Assembly: GCA_002437735.1 (NCBI GenBank)
Contig: DJRC01000093.1
Location: 1 to 13,964, forward strand
Length of the DNA: 13,964 nt
Direction: 5' to 3'
DNA from: Oscillospiraceae bacterium UBA6370
GTDB lineage: Bacteria > Bacillota > Clostridia > Oscillospirales > Oscillospiraceae
Part shown: piece by piece, positions 6,470 through 13,730 of the stretch
Numbering within the stretch: the stretch's first letter is position 1
Layout of the letters: every line of letters begins with the position of its first letter
Notes under the pieces: model-generated
Database searches by the model: none
Told to the model about the DNA's origin: nothing
The model's input: the letters and a program-made list of their open reading frames with translations, nothing else
Made by a program: the position numbers and the translations under genes

Positions 6470-7852
6470 ATGACCGTAACCGAAAAGCTCGCCCATGCCG
6501 CCGAACGCAGGGCATTTGAGACGATGCTCGACTCACTCATCAGGAAAAGCCAGACGCAGGACGTCGGCAAGGTCGCCGATGACCTTGTCAGTATGGTGCA
6601 GAGGATCCACTCGAGCGTCTGGGAGCCGGAGACCTTTGAGATGCTGCACCGGATCGCAAACGACCCGAACAGCAAGTGGGCGCACTATGCCGAGCGCCTG
6701 CTGCGCGAGTGCGACCCCTATCTTCTTAGGACCTTTCTGACGGCCGCCGCCTATGAGGGCGGCTTCCGCGGCTTCCAGCAGGCGCGGGCGAACTCCGAAA
6801 AATACGACTGCAACATTCCGTGGATCGTCCTCATGGACCCGACGAGCGCCTGCAATATGCGCTGCGCGGGCTGCTGGGCGGCGGAGTACGGCTACAAGCA
6901 GAACCTGACCTTTGAGGAGATGGACCGCGTGCTGACCGAGGGCGCGGAACTCGGCACCCACGCCTGTCTCTTCACCGGCGGCGAGCCGCTCATGCGCAAG
7001 GCCGATATCATCCGTCTGTGCGAAAAGCACCGCGGCATCGCCTTTCACGCCTTCACCAACGGCACGCTCATCGACCAGGCCTTCTGCGACGAGCTCAAGC
7101 GCGTGGGCAACTTCATCGTCTCGGTCAGCATCGAGGGCTTCGAGGAAGCCAACGACGGCCGCCGCGGCGCGGGCCATTTTGAAAAGGCGCTCGCGGCCAT
7201 GGAGCTGATGCAGAAAAACCGCATTCCGTTCGGCGTGTCCATCTGCTACACGAGCAGGAACTACAAGGTCGTCACGAGCGACGAGTTCCTTGACCTGCTC
7301 ATCTCCAAGGGCTGCTACTTCGCGTGGTACTTCCACTATATGCCCGTCGGTATGGGCGCGGCGACCGACCTGCTGCTCACGCCCGAGCAGCGCGCCTATA
7401 TGAAGGACCGCGTGCGCGAGATCCGCGGCCTCACCGGCGGCAAGGAGATCTTCGCCATCGACTTCCAGAACGACGGCGAGTTCACGCATGGCTGCATCGC
7501 CGGCGGCAAGCTCTACTGCCACATCAACGCCGCGGGCGACGTGGAGCCCTGCGTCTTCATCCACTACTCCGGCGCGAACATCCGCGAGAAGAGCTTTCTC
7601 GAATGTCTCCAGCAGCCTCTCTTCATGGAGTACCGCAGGGGTCAGCCCTTCAACGATAACCTGCTGCGTCCCTGCCCGATGCTGGAAAATCCCGAGCGCC
7701 TGCCCGAGATGGTCAAGCGCGCCGGCGCACACTCCACCGACCTCGAGGCGCCCGAGAGCGCCGAGCATCTGTGCGATAAATGCCATGCCTACGCCGCGTG
7801 CTGGAAGCCGGAGGCTGAAAAGCTCTGGGCCGAGGAGGGCCACGCGATCTGA
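6470..7852 (+). CDS. Radical SAM protein with SPASM-type C-terminal cysteine domain
   Basis: A 460-residue enzyme. A helical N-terminal region of about 110 residues precedes the radical SAM core, which begins IVLMDPTSACNMRCAGCW with the cluster cysteines Cys128, Cys132 and Cys135 (CxxxCxxC) and continues with GGEP (170-173). The C-terminal part has seven more cysteines (342, 350, 361, 402, 435, 438, 444), arranged like a SPASM domain that binds auxiliary iron-sulphur clusters. Such proteins often modify peptides or mature enzymes; no precursor peptide or partner enzyme is visible here, so the reaction is unknown. The start at 6470 is preceded by AAAGGAG 11 bases upstream, a little far. The frame is open further upstream without a better site. 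It is transcribed alone, divergent from the HxlR-TetR pair, and ends at its own terminator. Confidence 0.88.
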   Translation: MTVTEKLAHAAERRAFETMLDSLIRKSQTQDVGKVADDLVSMVQRIHSSVWEPETFEMLHRIANDPNSKWAHYAERLLRECDPYLLRTFLTAAAYEGGFRGFQQARANSEKYDCNIPWIVLMDPTSACNMRCAGCWAAEYGYKQNLTFEEMDRVLTEGAELGTHACLFTGGEPLMRKADIIRLCEKHRGIAFHAFTNGTLIDQAFCDELKRVGNFIVSVSIEGFEEANDGRRGAGHFEKALAAMELMQKNRIPFGVSICYTSRNYKVVTSDEFLDLLISKGCYFAWYFHYMPVGMGAATDLLLTPEQRAYMKDRVREIRGLTGGKEIFAIDFQNDGEFTHGCIAGGKLYCHINAAGDVEPCVFIHYSGANIREKSFLECLQQPLFMEYRRGQPFNDNLLRPCPMLENPERLPEMVKRAGAHSTDLEAPESAEHLCDKCHAYAACWKPEAEKLWAEEGHAI

Positions 7853-7871
7853 GTCCCATTCCGATCAAGCG

Positions 7872-7899
7872 AAAAGAGCCGCTCCCGCGGCTCTTTTTT
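7872..7899 (+). terminator. Intrinsic terminator of the radical SAM gene
   Basis: AAAAGAGCCGC pairs with GCGGCTCTTTT across a TCCC loop and runs into six T. It lies 19 bases after the stop and back to back with the terminator of the convergent gene. Confidence 0.92.
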
Positions 7900-7906
7900 C
7901 AGCCAT

Positions 7907-7937
7907 AAAAAGGGCGGGACGCCCAAAGCGTCCCGCC
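7907..7937 (-). terminator. Intrinsic terminator of the spoIIE-downstream gene
   Basis: On the minus strand GGCGGGACGC and GCGTCCCGCC form a perfect 10-bp stem with a five-base loop, followed by C and five T. It lies 20 bases past the stop of the 90-residue gene. A 14-bp palindrome, GGAGACCGGTCTCC (7943-7956), lies between them and may pair as a further hairpin. Confidence 0.88.
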
Positions 7938-7957
7938 AAGGAGGAGACCGGTCTCCC

Positions 7958-8230
7958 TCAGACCAGCGCAGTCAAAAGCCAGACCAGTGCAATGCCGAGC
8001 GCGCCCGCCGCGCTCCAGAACACGGGCGAGCCGCACCGCAGCAGCGGCCGGCGCGTGCTGTGCGAGCGCGTATAGCTCCTGGCGACACGGCATGCCTCGT
8101 CCACGAGCTGCTGCGCCGTCACGCCGTCCTTACTCAGCGCATCGTTGCGCACGATGAAAATTGCCTGCTCAAACAAATTGGTATCCGGTGATTCCACAAC
8201 GATCACCCGTCGGGACGTACCCCTGACCAT
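7958..8230 (-). CDS. Small tail-anchored protein of unknown function, downstream of spoIIE
   Basis: A 90-residue protein. Residues 1-55 look folded and soluble: RRVIVVESPDTNLFEQAIFI (7-26) is a strand/helix start, and DGVTAQQLVDEACRVARSY (35-53) an amphipathic helix. A basic stretch RSHSTRRPLLR (55-65) follows, and then a single hydrophobic segment (about 69-90), so it is probably held in the membrane by its C-terminus. The ATG at 8230 has AAGGAG nine bases upstream. It lies 61 bases after spoIIE in the same orientation and ends at a strong terminator. I recall similar short proteins in gut clostridia annotated only as hypothetical, and assign no function. Position suggests co-expression with spoIIE, but no experiment is implied. 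Confidence 0.75.
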   Translation of the reverse strand: MVRGTSRRVIVVESPDTNLFEQAIFIVRNDALSKDGVTAQQLVDEACRVARSYTRSHSTRRPLLRCGSPVFWSAAGALGIALVWLLTALV

Positions 8231-8291
8231 GGCGCATCACTCCTTGCCCCCATAATTTTGACAAGGAAAGTATTCCCCCGCATGGCTCCGC

Positions 8292-10349
8292 TTATACCTC
8301 CACCGCGCCGCCGTCCTTGTCCCTGTAGAGCGCCAGCACCGCGCAGTCATCGTCGCCGCCGCGGCGCTCACGGCCCGCGGCAAGAATCGCCGAGGCAAGC
8401 GCCTGCGGATCGTCGCCCTGAAATTTTTCCAGCAGCGCCATAAGCCAGCCGTCGTCGTTCACGTCGGCCACGCCGTCGCTGAGCATGACGAAAAAGGAGC
8501 CCTTCTCCAGCGTGAAGCCGGTCGTCTCCGGCCGGGTATCCGCGCTTTGCAGGCCCGCCGGCAGGCAGGAGCCGGTGATGCGCCGCACCCGTGCGCCGCG
8601 CTTGACGTAGGACGGCGCCGCACCGTACTTATAGACCTCCGCCGCGCCGTCGCGCAGCGAAAGCGTCAGAAGGTCGATGGTCGTAAAGCTCTCGGACACC
8701 TCAGCGCGCAGCGTCAGGGCGCTGTTGAGCGTTTTGAGCGCGCCGGAGGTCTCCACGCCCGCCCGCAGAAAGCGCTCTAAAAGCCGCACCGCCAGCGCCG
8801 ACTCGCGCCGCGCCTCCTCCCCGCAGCCCATGCCGTCGGAGAGCAGCAGGCAGAGCCGTCCGTCCTCGGTCTCGAAATGCGTCACGCTGTCGCCGCTGAC
8901 GTTCTCGCCCTCCTTGGGCCGCAGCGCCGCGCCCACGCGATAGGTCAGCAGCGTCTCCGCCGCCGTCGGCTGCGCCTCCAGCGTTTCCGCCGCGCCGCTG
9001 AGCAACTCGGAGAGCTGAGCGTACTGCCCCGCCGCCTGCGCGCGTGTGTCGGCGAGCCGCCCACGGTACTGCCGCCGCAGCAGGAAGGCACTCAGCTCGC
9101 TGTTGACCGCCGACAGAAAGCTCGGAAAGCGGATGCAGCGGTCCGTAAAATACGAGGGAAAGTCACCGCCGCGCCCGCGCCCCTGCGCGAGCAGCGCGGC
9201 CGTCGCGTCGTTGAGCGCGTTGTAGGTCTTGGCATAGTCGCGCTCCCAGCAGATCGTGCGCAGCGAGCAGCCGCGGCACACGCGCTCCGCCGCGCGGTCG
9301 AAGATCATTGCAGGATTTTCGTCCTCCGCCTTCGGCGTGCGCATTAGGCTGTCGTACAGCTCACGCAGCGCGAGCGCGGTCGCGCTCAGGCGGCGGCGCG
9401 CCGTGGAGCGCTCGGCCTCCTCCGTCTCCGCGGCATCCGCTTCCGGCTTCTCCGCCGCAAGTCGCTTGCCGCCGAACAGCCGGTTCGGCAGCACGAGGAA
9501 GAGGAGTGTCGCGCAAAGGCCTTCGTAGAGCAGGATTAGGCCCTGCTCCACGTCCAGTGGCAGCGAGAGCAGGAGGAGCGGCACGCACCACAGCAGCGCC
9601 GCGCCCACGCGCCGTCCCCGGCGCTCCCTTCCCATCGAGAGCGCGCCGAAGCCGTAGACCGCCGCGTGGAGAAAGCTCCCCGGCTGCGCCGTCAGGTCCA
9701 TGGCGAGCCCGATGCCGAGCGCCGCCGCCAGCGCCGTTCCGGCGCTGCGGTCATAGGCGAGCAGCATCACCAGCAGCATCGCAAGGATGCGCCCCGGCGC
9801 AAAGCCGTTTTCAAGCTGCAGCGTGGACGCCGCCATCAGCACGCCGGTGACGACCACCAGCAGCGCCGCCTGCCGCTGCTCCTCGTTCATCGCTTTCCCC
9901 TCAAGCACGGCGCGGGCGCACACCGCCGCCAGCACGGCAAGCGTGATGCTCAAAAGGCACAGCGCCGCCTCGTCCGGCCCGGCCTGCAGCAGATACACAA
10001 GCTCCACCGCGAGGTACATCAGCGCCGTCATCACCGGCAGGAAGCGCCGCGAGCGATACCACCTCGTTTCGCAGAAGGCGTTGTTCGCCGTGTAGAGCAG
10101 CACCGCGACCGCCAGCGTGCGCAGCGCATGGGAAAAGTCGAGAAACACCAGCGCCCCCGCCACGCCGCCGAGCAGCGCGGCGAGGCCGCGCTTTCCGCTT
10201 CCCGCCGCGGCGACAAGCCCGAGGGCAAAGGGCGCATAGCCGCCGAATAGCTGCGCGCCGCAGAGCACGGCGGCCAGCAGGAAGCAGGCGGCACAGGGGA
10301 CCAGCGGCTCCCATCGTTCCAGTTTTACGGCAAGCTCTCCACGCTTCAA
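8292..10349 (-). CDS. spoIIE: Stage II sporulation protein E, membrane PP2C-type phosphatase
   Basis: A 685-residue protein with many hydrophobic helices in the first about 300 residues, a cytoplasmic middle region with the cysteine motif VCRGCSLRTICW, and a C-terminal PPM/PP2C phosphatase domain (about 484-680). Metal-binding motifs are VSGDS (484), LLLSDGMGCGEEA (502-513), LSDGVADVND (623) and GGDDDCAVLALY (664-675). SpoIIE dephosphorylates the anti-anti-sigma factor SpoIIAA to activate sigma-F in the forespore and binds the division septum. It is shorter than the Bacillus protein (about 827 residues). The frame is open back to an ATG at 10466, but that would run through the ribF terminator. 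I chose the TTG at 10349, where the N-terminus becomes LKRGELAVKLERWEP and a GGGAGGTGG site precedes it. It appears to be its own transcription unit with the small downstream gene. Confidence 0.93.
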   Translation of the reverse strand: MKRGELAVKLERWEPLVPCAACFLLAAVLCGAQLFGGYAPFALGLVAAAGSGKRGLAALLGGVAGALVFLDFSHALRTLAVAVLLYTANNAFCETRWYRSRRFLPVMTALMYLAVELVYLLQAGPDEAALCLLSITLAVLAAVCARAVLEGKAMNEEQRQAALLVVVTGVLMAASTLQLENGFAPGRILAMLLVMLLAYDRSAGTALAAALGIGLAMDLTAQPGSFLHAAVYGFGALSMGRERRGRRVGAALLWCVPLLLLSLPLDVEQGLILLYEGLCATLLFLVLPNRLFGGKRLAAEKPEADAAETEEAERSTARRRLSATALALRELYDSLMRTPKAEDENPAMIFDRAAERVCRGCSLRTICWERDYAKTYNALNDATAALLAQGRGRGGDFPSYFTDRCIRFPSFLSAVNSELSAFLLRRQYRGRLADTRAQAAGQYAQLSELLSGAAETLEAQPTAAETLLTYRVGAALRPKEGENVSGDSVTHFETEDGRLCLLLSDGMGCGEEARRESALAVRLLERFLRAGVETSGALKTLNSALTLRAEVSESFTTIDLLTLSLRDGAAEVYKYGAAPSYVKRGARVRRITGSCLPAGLQSADTRPETTGFTLEKGSFFVMLSDGVADVNDDGWLMALLEKFQGDDPQALASAILAAGRERRGGDDDCAVLALYRDKDGGAVEV

Positions 10350-10356
10350 GGCTTGT

Positions 10357-10365
10357 CCACCTCCC
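10357..10365 (-). promoter_or_regulatory. Ribosome binding site for the TTG start of spoIIE
   Basis: GGGAGGTGG on the minus strand; the GGAGG core ends 10 bases before TTG at 10349. No ATG or GTG in frame lies between the ribF terminator and the conserved N-terminus. Confidence 0.6.
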
Positions 10366-10379
10366 GGTCGTTTTTCCTC

Positions 10380-10413
10380 ATTGTAGCGGAGGGAGGGCAA
10401 AAAGCTCGTCGGA
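10380..10413 (-). promoter_or_regulatory. Possible spoIIE promoter with a Spo0A-box-like site
   Basis: The minus strand has a good -10, TACAAT (10380-10385), but no -35 hexamer at normal spacing. About 21 bases further upstream the plus strand reads CGTCGGA (10407-10413), five of seven bases of the Spo0A box TGTCGAA. Spo0A-activated sigma-A promoters such as Bacillus spoIIE and spoIIG have unusually wide spacing with boxes near -35. The match is weak and by eye. Confidence 0.3.
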
Positions 10414-10431
10414 AAAGCGCCGCGGAATAAG

Positions 10432-10462
10432 AAAAAAGAACGGAAAGGCTCCGTTCTTTTTT
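10432..10462 (-). terminator. Intrinsic terminator closing the infB-ribF operon
   Basis: Arms AAAAAAGAACGGA and TCCGTTCTTTTTT (13 bp) enclose a five-base loop, giving six T after the stem on either strand. It lies 18 bases past the ribF stop and separates ribF from spoIIE. Confidence 0.92.
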
Positions 10463-10480
10463 GCATCAGTTTTCCCGATG

Positions 10481-11404
10481 TTATTTATCGGTTTTTCCGT
10501 CACACGTTGTCAGAGAAACGAGCGACGCCGCCTCGCGGATATTTTCGGCGATCTGGTCGTGCAGTTCCCGCGTGGAGGAAAACTTCTTCTCGGGCCGCAG
10601 GTAAGCGCAGAAATCGAGCCGCAGCTCCTGTCCGTAGAGGTCGCCGTCAAAGTCCACCAGATAGGTCTCTACCGTCACACGGTCCGCCTCGCTGACCGTC
10701 GGGCGCACGCCGACGTTCGTCACGCCGACGTACTGCGTCCCGCCGGGCAGGTGTGCCCGCGTGGCGTACACGCCGCGCTTCGGCACGATGCTGTGCGCGT
10801 CGGGCACAAGATTCGCCGTGGGAAACAGGCGCTTTCTGCCGATACCCTCGCCGTGGCGGACCGTGCCGCTCATGCGGTGCGGGTGCCCGAGAAAGCGCGC
10901 GGCGCGCTCCACCTCGCCCGCCTCGACGAGTGAGCGGATATAGGTCGAACTGACGGTCACGCCGTCCAGCTCCACCTTGGGGATGATGTCGCAGCCAAGA
11001 CCGAGCGCTCGGCATTTTTCACGCAGCTTCTCCGGATCGCCTTCGTTTTTGTGGCCGAAATGAAAGTCGTGCCCCGCGACGAGGTGCACGGCGCGGTACT
11101 TCTTCACCAACAGCTCGGTAATGAAAGCCTCCCACGGCATGGTCATCATCGCGCGGTCGAACGGCTCGACAAACACCGTGCCGATGCCGTAATACTCACG
11201 GATGACCTCCGCGCGCTCCACCGCGCTTGTGAGCAGCGGCACAGGAACGCCGGTGACAAACTCCTTCGGCGAGCGGTCAAAGGTAAAGGCCGCGGGCGTG
11301 ACGCCCAGCTCGCGGGCGCGCTCCGCCGTTTTCCGCAGCAGCGCGCCGTGGCCCAGATGCACCCCGTCAAAAAAGCCGAGGGCGATAACAGTTGCTTCAC
11401 TCAT
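10481..11404 (-). CDS. ribF: Bifunctional riboflavin kinase / FAD synthetase
   Basis: A 307-residue protein of standard length that converts riboflavin to FMN and FMN to FAD. The N-terminal adenylyltransferase domain shows GFFDGVHLGHG (10-20) and GHDFHFGHKNEGD (111-123). The C-terminal riboflavin kinase domain begins at about 180 with GTVRHGEGIGRKRLFPTANL (180-199), followed by GVYA (211-214), TNVGVRPT (229-236) and the catalytic-type VETYLVDFDGDLYG, with Glu246. The ATG at 11404 follows GAGGAAAA 12 bases after the truB stop, so it is part of the same operon. It is the last gene before the terminator at 10432-10462. Its FAD could serve flavoproteins such as the one at 1172-2245, but no specific link is shown. 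Confidence 0.97.
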   Translation of the reverse strand: MSEATVIALGFFDGVHLGHGALLRKTAERARELGVTPAAFTFDRSPKEFVTGVPVPLLTSAVERAEVIREYYGIGTVFVEPFDRAMMTMPWEAFITELLVKKYRAVHLVAGHDFHFGHKNEGDPEKLREKCRALGLGCDIIPKVELDGVTVSSTYIRSLVEAGEVERAARFLGHPHRMSGTVRHGEGIGRKRLFPTANLVPDAHSIVPKRGVYATRAHLPGGTQYVGVTNVGVRPTVSEADRVTVETYLVDFDGDLYGQELRLDFCAYLRPEKKFSSTRELHDQIAENIREAASLVSLTTCDGKTDK

Positions 11405-11416
11405 GGTCGGTTTTCC

Positions 11417-12277
11417 TCAAAAGAAATTCTTGATGGCGTGCAGCTCACCGCCCTCCGCACGGGAGAGCGAGAGGAAGTTCCCCGCGCGGTCGTAAACGCG
11501 GTATTCCCCGTCCGCGACGCCGCGCACGGTGAAGGCGTTGCCGTTGTAGGCGCGCTTTTCCTGCATCTCATTCTGCACAGTAAAGCGCGGGCAGGCGCGG
11601 AAATATTCGTCCAGCGGCAGAAGCAGGGCTTCGCGCTCCTCCTGCGCCCGTTCAAGCGTCACGGCCTCCTCGATGCGGAAGCCCGCCGCCATCGTGCGCC
11701 GCAGCGCCGCCATGCAGCCGCCACAGCCGAGCGCCTGCCCGAGATCGTGGCAGAGCGTGCGGATATAGGTCCCCTTGGAGCACACCACGCGCAGGGCAAA
11801 TTCGTCCGGTGCACTCTGCCCCAGCAGCTCCAGCTCGTAAACGGTGATGGCGCGCGGCTTGCGCTCCACGGTCTTGCCCTGCCGCGCAAGGTCGTAGAGC
11901 TTCTGCCCGTTGACCTTGAGCGCGGAGTACATCGGCGGGAGCTGCAAAAGCTCGCCGGTAAAGTGCTCCAGCGCCGCGCGCACCTCGTCCGCGCCGACGG
12001 TGACCGGATGCGCTTTCAGCACCGCGCCGGTCGTGTCCTGCGTGTCGGTGACCATGCCGAGCTTCAAAACGGCATGGTATTCCTTTTGCCCGTTTTCGGC
12101 AAACTGCACCGCCTTGGTCGCGCGGCCCGCGAACACAGGCAGGACGCCGGTCGCCATGGGGTCGAGCGTTCCCGCGTGGCCGATGCGCTTTTCGCGCAGG
12201 ATGCCGCGCAGCTTGGCGCACACGTCCATGCTCGTCCAGCCGGCGGGCTTGTCGATGATGATGATGCCATCTGGCAT
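11417..12277 (-). CDS. truB: tRNA pseudouridine(55) synthase
   Basis: A 286-residue TruB that isomerises U55 to pseudouridine in the T-loop of tRNA. The start MPDGIIIIDKPAGWTSMD and the catalytic motif GHAGTLDPMATGVLP are diagnostic; Asp39 is the nucleophilic aspartate. Further family segments are QKEYHAVLKLG, LPPMYSALKVNGQKLYDLAR and SKGTYIRTLCHDLG. The length is typical of Bacillota TruB, with only a short C-terminal region. The frame is open upstream to 12499 over the nrnA gene, but the ATG at 12277 has AAAGGAGG eight bases before it and gives the canonical N-terminus. It lies 56 bases after nrnA and 12 bases before ribF. The same window holds a pseudouridine degradation operon (psuK-psuG), about 10 kb away and under separate control. 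Confidence 0.97.
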   Translation of the reverse strand: MPDGIIIIDKPAGWTSMDVCAKLRGILREKRIGHAGTLDPMATGVLPVFAGRATKAVQFAENGQKEYHAVLKLGMVTDTQDTTGAVLKAHPVTVGADEVRAALEHFTGELLQLPPMYSALKVNGQKLYDLARQGKTVERKPRAITVYELELLGQSAPDEFALRVVCSKGTYIRTLCHDLGQALGCGGCMAALRRTMAAGFRIEEAVTLERAQEEREALLLPLDEYFRACPRFTVQNEMQEKRAYNGNAFTVRGVADGEYRVYDRAGNFLSLSRAEGGELHAIKNFF

Positions 12278-12333
12278 AGAATGTGCCTCCTTTGCGCCGT
12301 TCAAGCGTTTCGCCGCAAGGCAAATGCTTTTTC

Positions 12334-13278
12334 TTACTCCTCCACCGCGTTCTGCACGGCGGCGAGGATCGCCGCTTTTGCGTCCGTAAGAGAACCGTGG
12401 TACACGCAGCCGGAGGCCGCGCGGTGGCCGCCGCCGCCGAGCACGGCGCAGGCCTTTGTCGCGTTGACGCGCGCGCCGGTGCGCACGCTGATCTTCCACG
12501 CACCGTCCTTCGTCTCCTTCATCGTGATGGAGCAGTCCGTTCCCTCCACCACGCCGCCGAGGGCGGAGACGTCGTCCATGTCTGCCTCGGTGAGCGAAAG
12601 CCTTTCCGCAAGGCTCAGCGGCAGCGTGACGACGACCACGCGCCCCTCGTCGTAAAACTCCATCGTGCGCAGCAGCTCCGCCTCGAGCGCAAGCCGCTTC
12701 TTCGTCTTGGTGCGGAAGTGGCGTTTGTTCGCCGCGCGGTAGTCGATACCCGTCTCCATCAGCGCGGCAGCCACGCGGTGCGTGTTCGCCGTCACATTGG
12801 AGTAGACGAAGCAGCCCGTGTCCGTGCTGACCGCGACATAGAGCGGCAGGGCGACGGCAGGGGTGAGCTGTCCCAGCTCGACCGCCAACTCATAGAGAAT
12901 TTCGCCGCAGGCGGCACACTCCGGGTGGACGCAGCTTTCCTTTCCGAAGCCCTCATAGCTCGGATGGTGGTCGATGGCAAGATCGACCCTGTTCTTAAAG
13001 CGCTCCGCGTTGTCGGGGAACAGCCCCAGCGCCGCGAGATCGACGGAGACGACCGTTTCATAGCGGTAGTCCTCCGCCGCCCAATAGGGCGCGACGTAAT
13101 CGGCATAGAGGCTCGTGACCTCGGCGTTCGGCAGCAGCGCCGCCGTTTTGCCCATTTGCCGCAGAATGGCGCACAGCGCCGCGGCGCAGCCGAGCGTGTC
13201 GCCGTCGGGGCGGCGATGGGTCAGGATCAGATAGCTGTCATGCGCGCGCAGAAAGGCGGCGACCTCCTTGACCGTCAT
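12334..13278 (-). CDS. nrnA: DHH-family nano-RNase / pAp phosphatase
   Basis: A 314-residue DHH/DHHA1 phosphoesterase. Metal-binding motifs are in the expected order: HRRPDGD (21-27), Asp80 in VVSVD, IDHHPS (102-107) and Asp153 in STDTG. The DHHA1 substrate-binding motif GGGGHRAASG lies at 281-290. NrnA-type enzymes degrade 2-5 nucleotide RNAs and remove the 3' phosphate from pAp in the cytoplasm. The ATG at 13278 overlaps the rbfA stop by four bases (ATGA), a mark of translational coupling. Position between rbfA and truB is common in clostridia. The name nrnA is by family and context; a relative with another small-nucleotide substrate is possible. Confidence 0.92.
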   Translation of the reverse strand: MTVKEVAAFLRAHDSYLILTHRRPDGDTLGCAAALCAILRQMGKTAALLPNAEVTSLYADYVAPYWAAEDYRYETVVSVDLAALGLFPDNAERFKNRVDLAIDHHPSYEGFGKESCVHPECAACGEILYELAVELGQLTPAVALPLYVAVSTDTGCFVYSNVTANTHRVAAALMETGIDYRAANKRHFRTKTKKRLALEAELLRTMEFYDEGRVVVVTLPLSLAERLSLTEADMDDVSALGGVVEGTDCSITMKETKDGAWKISVRTGARVNATKACAVLGGGGHRAASGCVYHGSLTDAKAAILAAVQNAVEE

Positions 13279-13670
13279 TCTTCCTCACCGTCCAGTATAA
13301 TATGCTCGTTTGCGGGGTTCGCGGGCTTGACCTTCGTCGGGTCGCGCAGCATTTCCAGAATGTGTGCGCCGTACTCGATGGAGTCGTCCGCCGTAAATTG
13401 CAGCTCCGGCGTGTAGCGCAGGCTCATCGCCATGCCCAGCTCGCGGCGCAGATAGCCCGCCGCGGACTTTAGGCCGCGGATCACATCCTTCTCCTGCGTT
13501 TTATCCAGCACGCTCACGAACACGCGGCAGTAGCGCAGGTCGGTGGTGGTGTCAACGTGCGTGATGGTGACCATGCCGCCCTGCACGCGCGGGTCCTTGA
13601 GGGTGCGGAACAGGGCGCTCAGCTCGCGCTGAATCTCCTCGTTGATGCGCCCGATGCGATTGCTTGCCAT
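13275..13670 (-). CDS. rbfA: 30S ribosome-binding factor A
   Basis: A 131-residue KH-like protein needed for late 16S rRNA 5' end maturation and 30S assembly, especially in the cold. The start MASNRIGRINEEIQRELSAL and the segments KDPRVQGGMVTITHVDTTTD, YCRVFVSVL and LRRELGMAMSLRYTPELQF are typical, with DDSIEYGAHILEML near the C-terminus. The length is a little over the E. coli protein, the last residues (PTKVKPANPANEHIILDGEEE) being a polar tail. The ATG at 13670 has AAAGGAGG eight bases upstream. It lies 60 bases after infB and overlaps nrnA by four bases. Confidence 0.97.
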   Translation of the reverse strand: MASNRIGRINEEIQRELSALFRTLKDPRVQGGMVTITHVDTTTDLRYCRVFVSVLDKTQEKDVIRGLKSAAGYLRRELGMAMSLRYTPELQFTADDSIEYGAHILEMLRDPTKVKPANPANEHIILDGEEE

Positions 13671-13730
13671 AAAAATGACCTCCTTTGCGGGAAAAGAGAC
13701 GAGCGTTTCCGCCCGCCCCTTTCAGCTCAA

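Noticed and set aside
6533..7843. Minus-strand open frame of 436 codons opposite the radical SAM gene
   Set aside because: It mirrors the whole radical SAM gene, has no ribosome binding site and no recognisable motif.
7943..7956. 14-bp palindrome GGAGACCGGTCTCC as an operator
   Set aside because: It lies immediately after a stop codon and before a terminator in a convergent intergenic space, where a promoter operator is unlikely; it may simply add to the terminator structure.
11051..12655. Plus-strand open frame of 534 codons across ribF, truB and nrnA
   Set aside because: It crosses three well-identified genes on the other strand and ignores their boundaries; the composition is that of a GC-rich shadow frame.
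12283..13416. Plus-strand open frame of 377 codons over nrnA
   Set aside because: It is antisense to a gene with all DHH-family motifs; no independent evidence.
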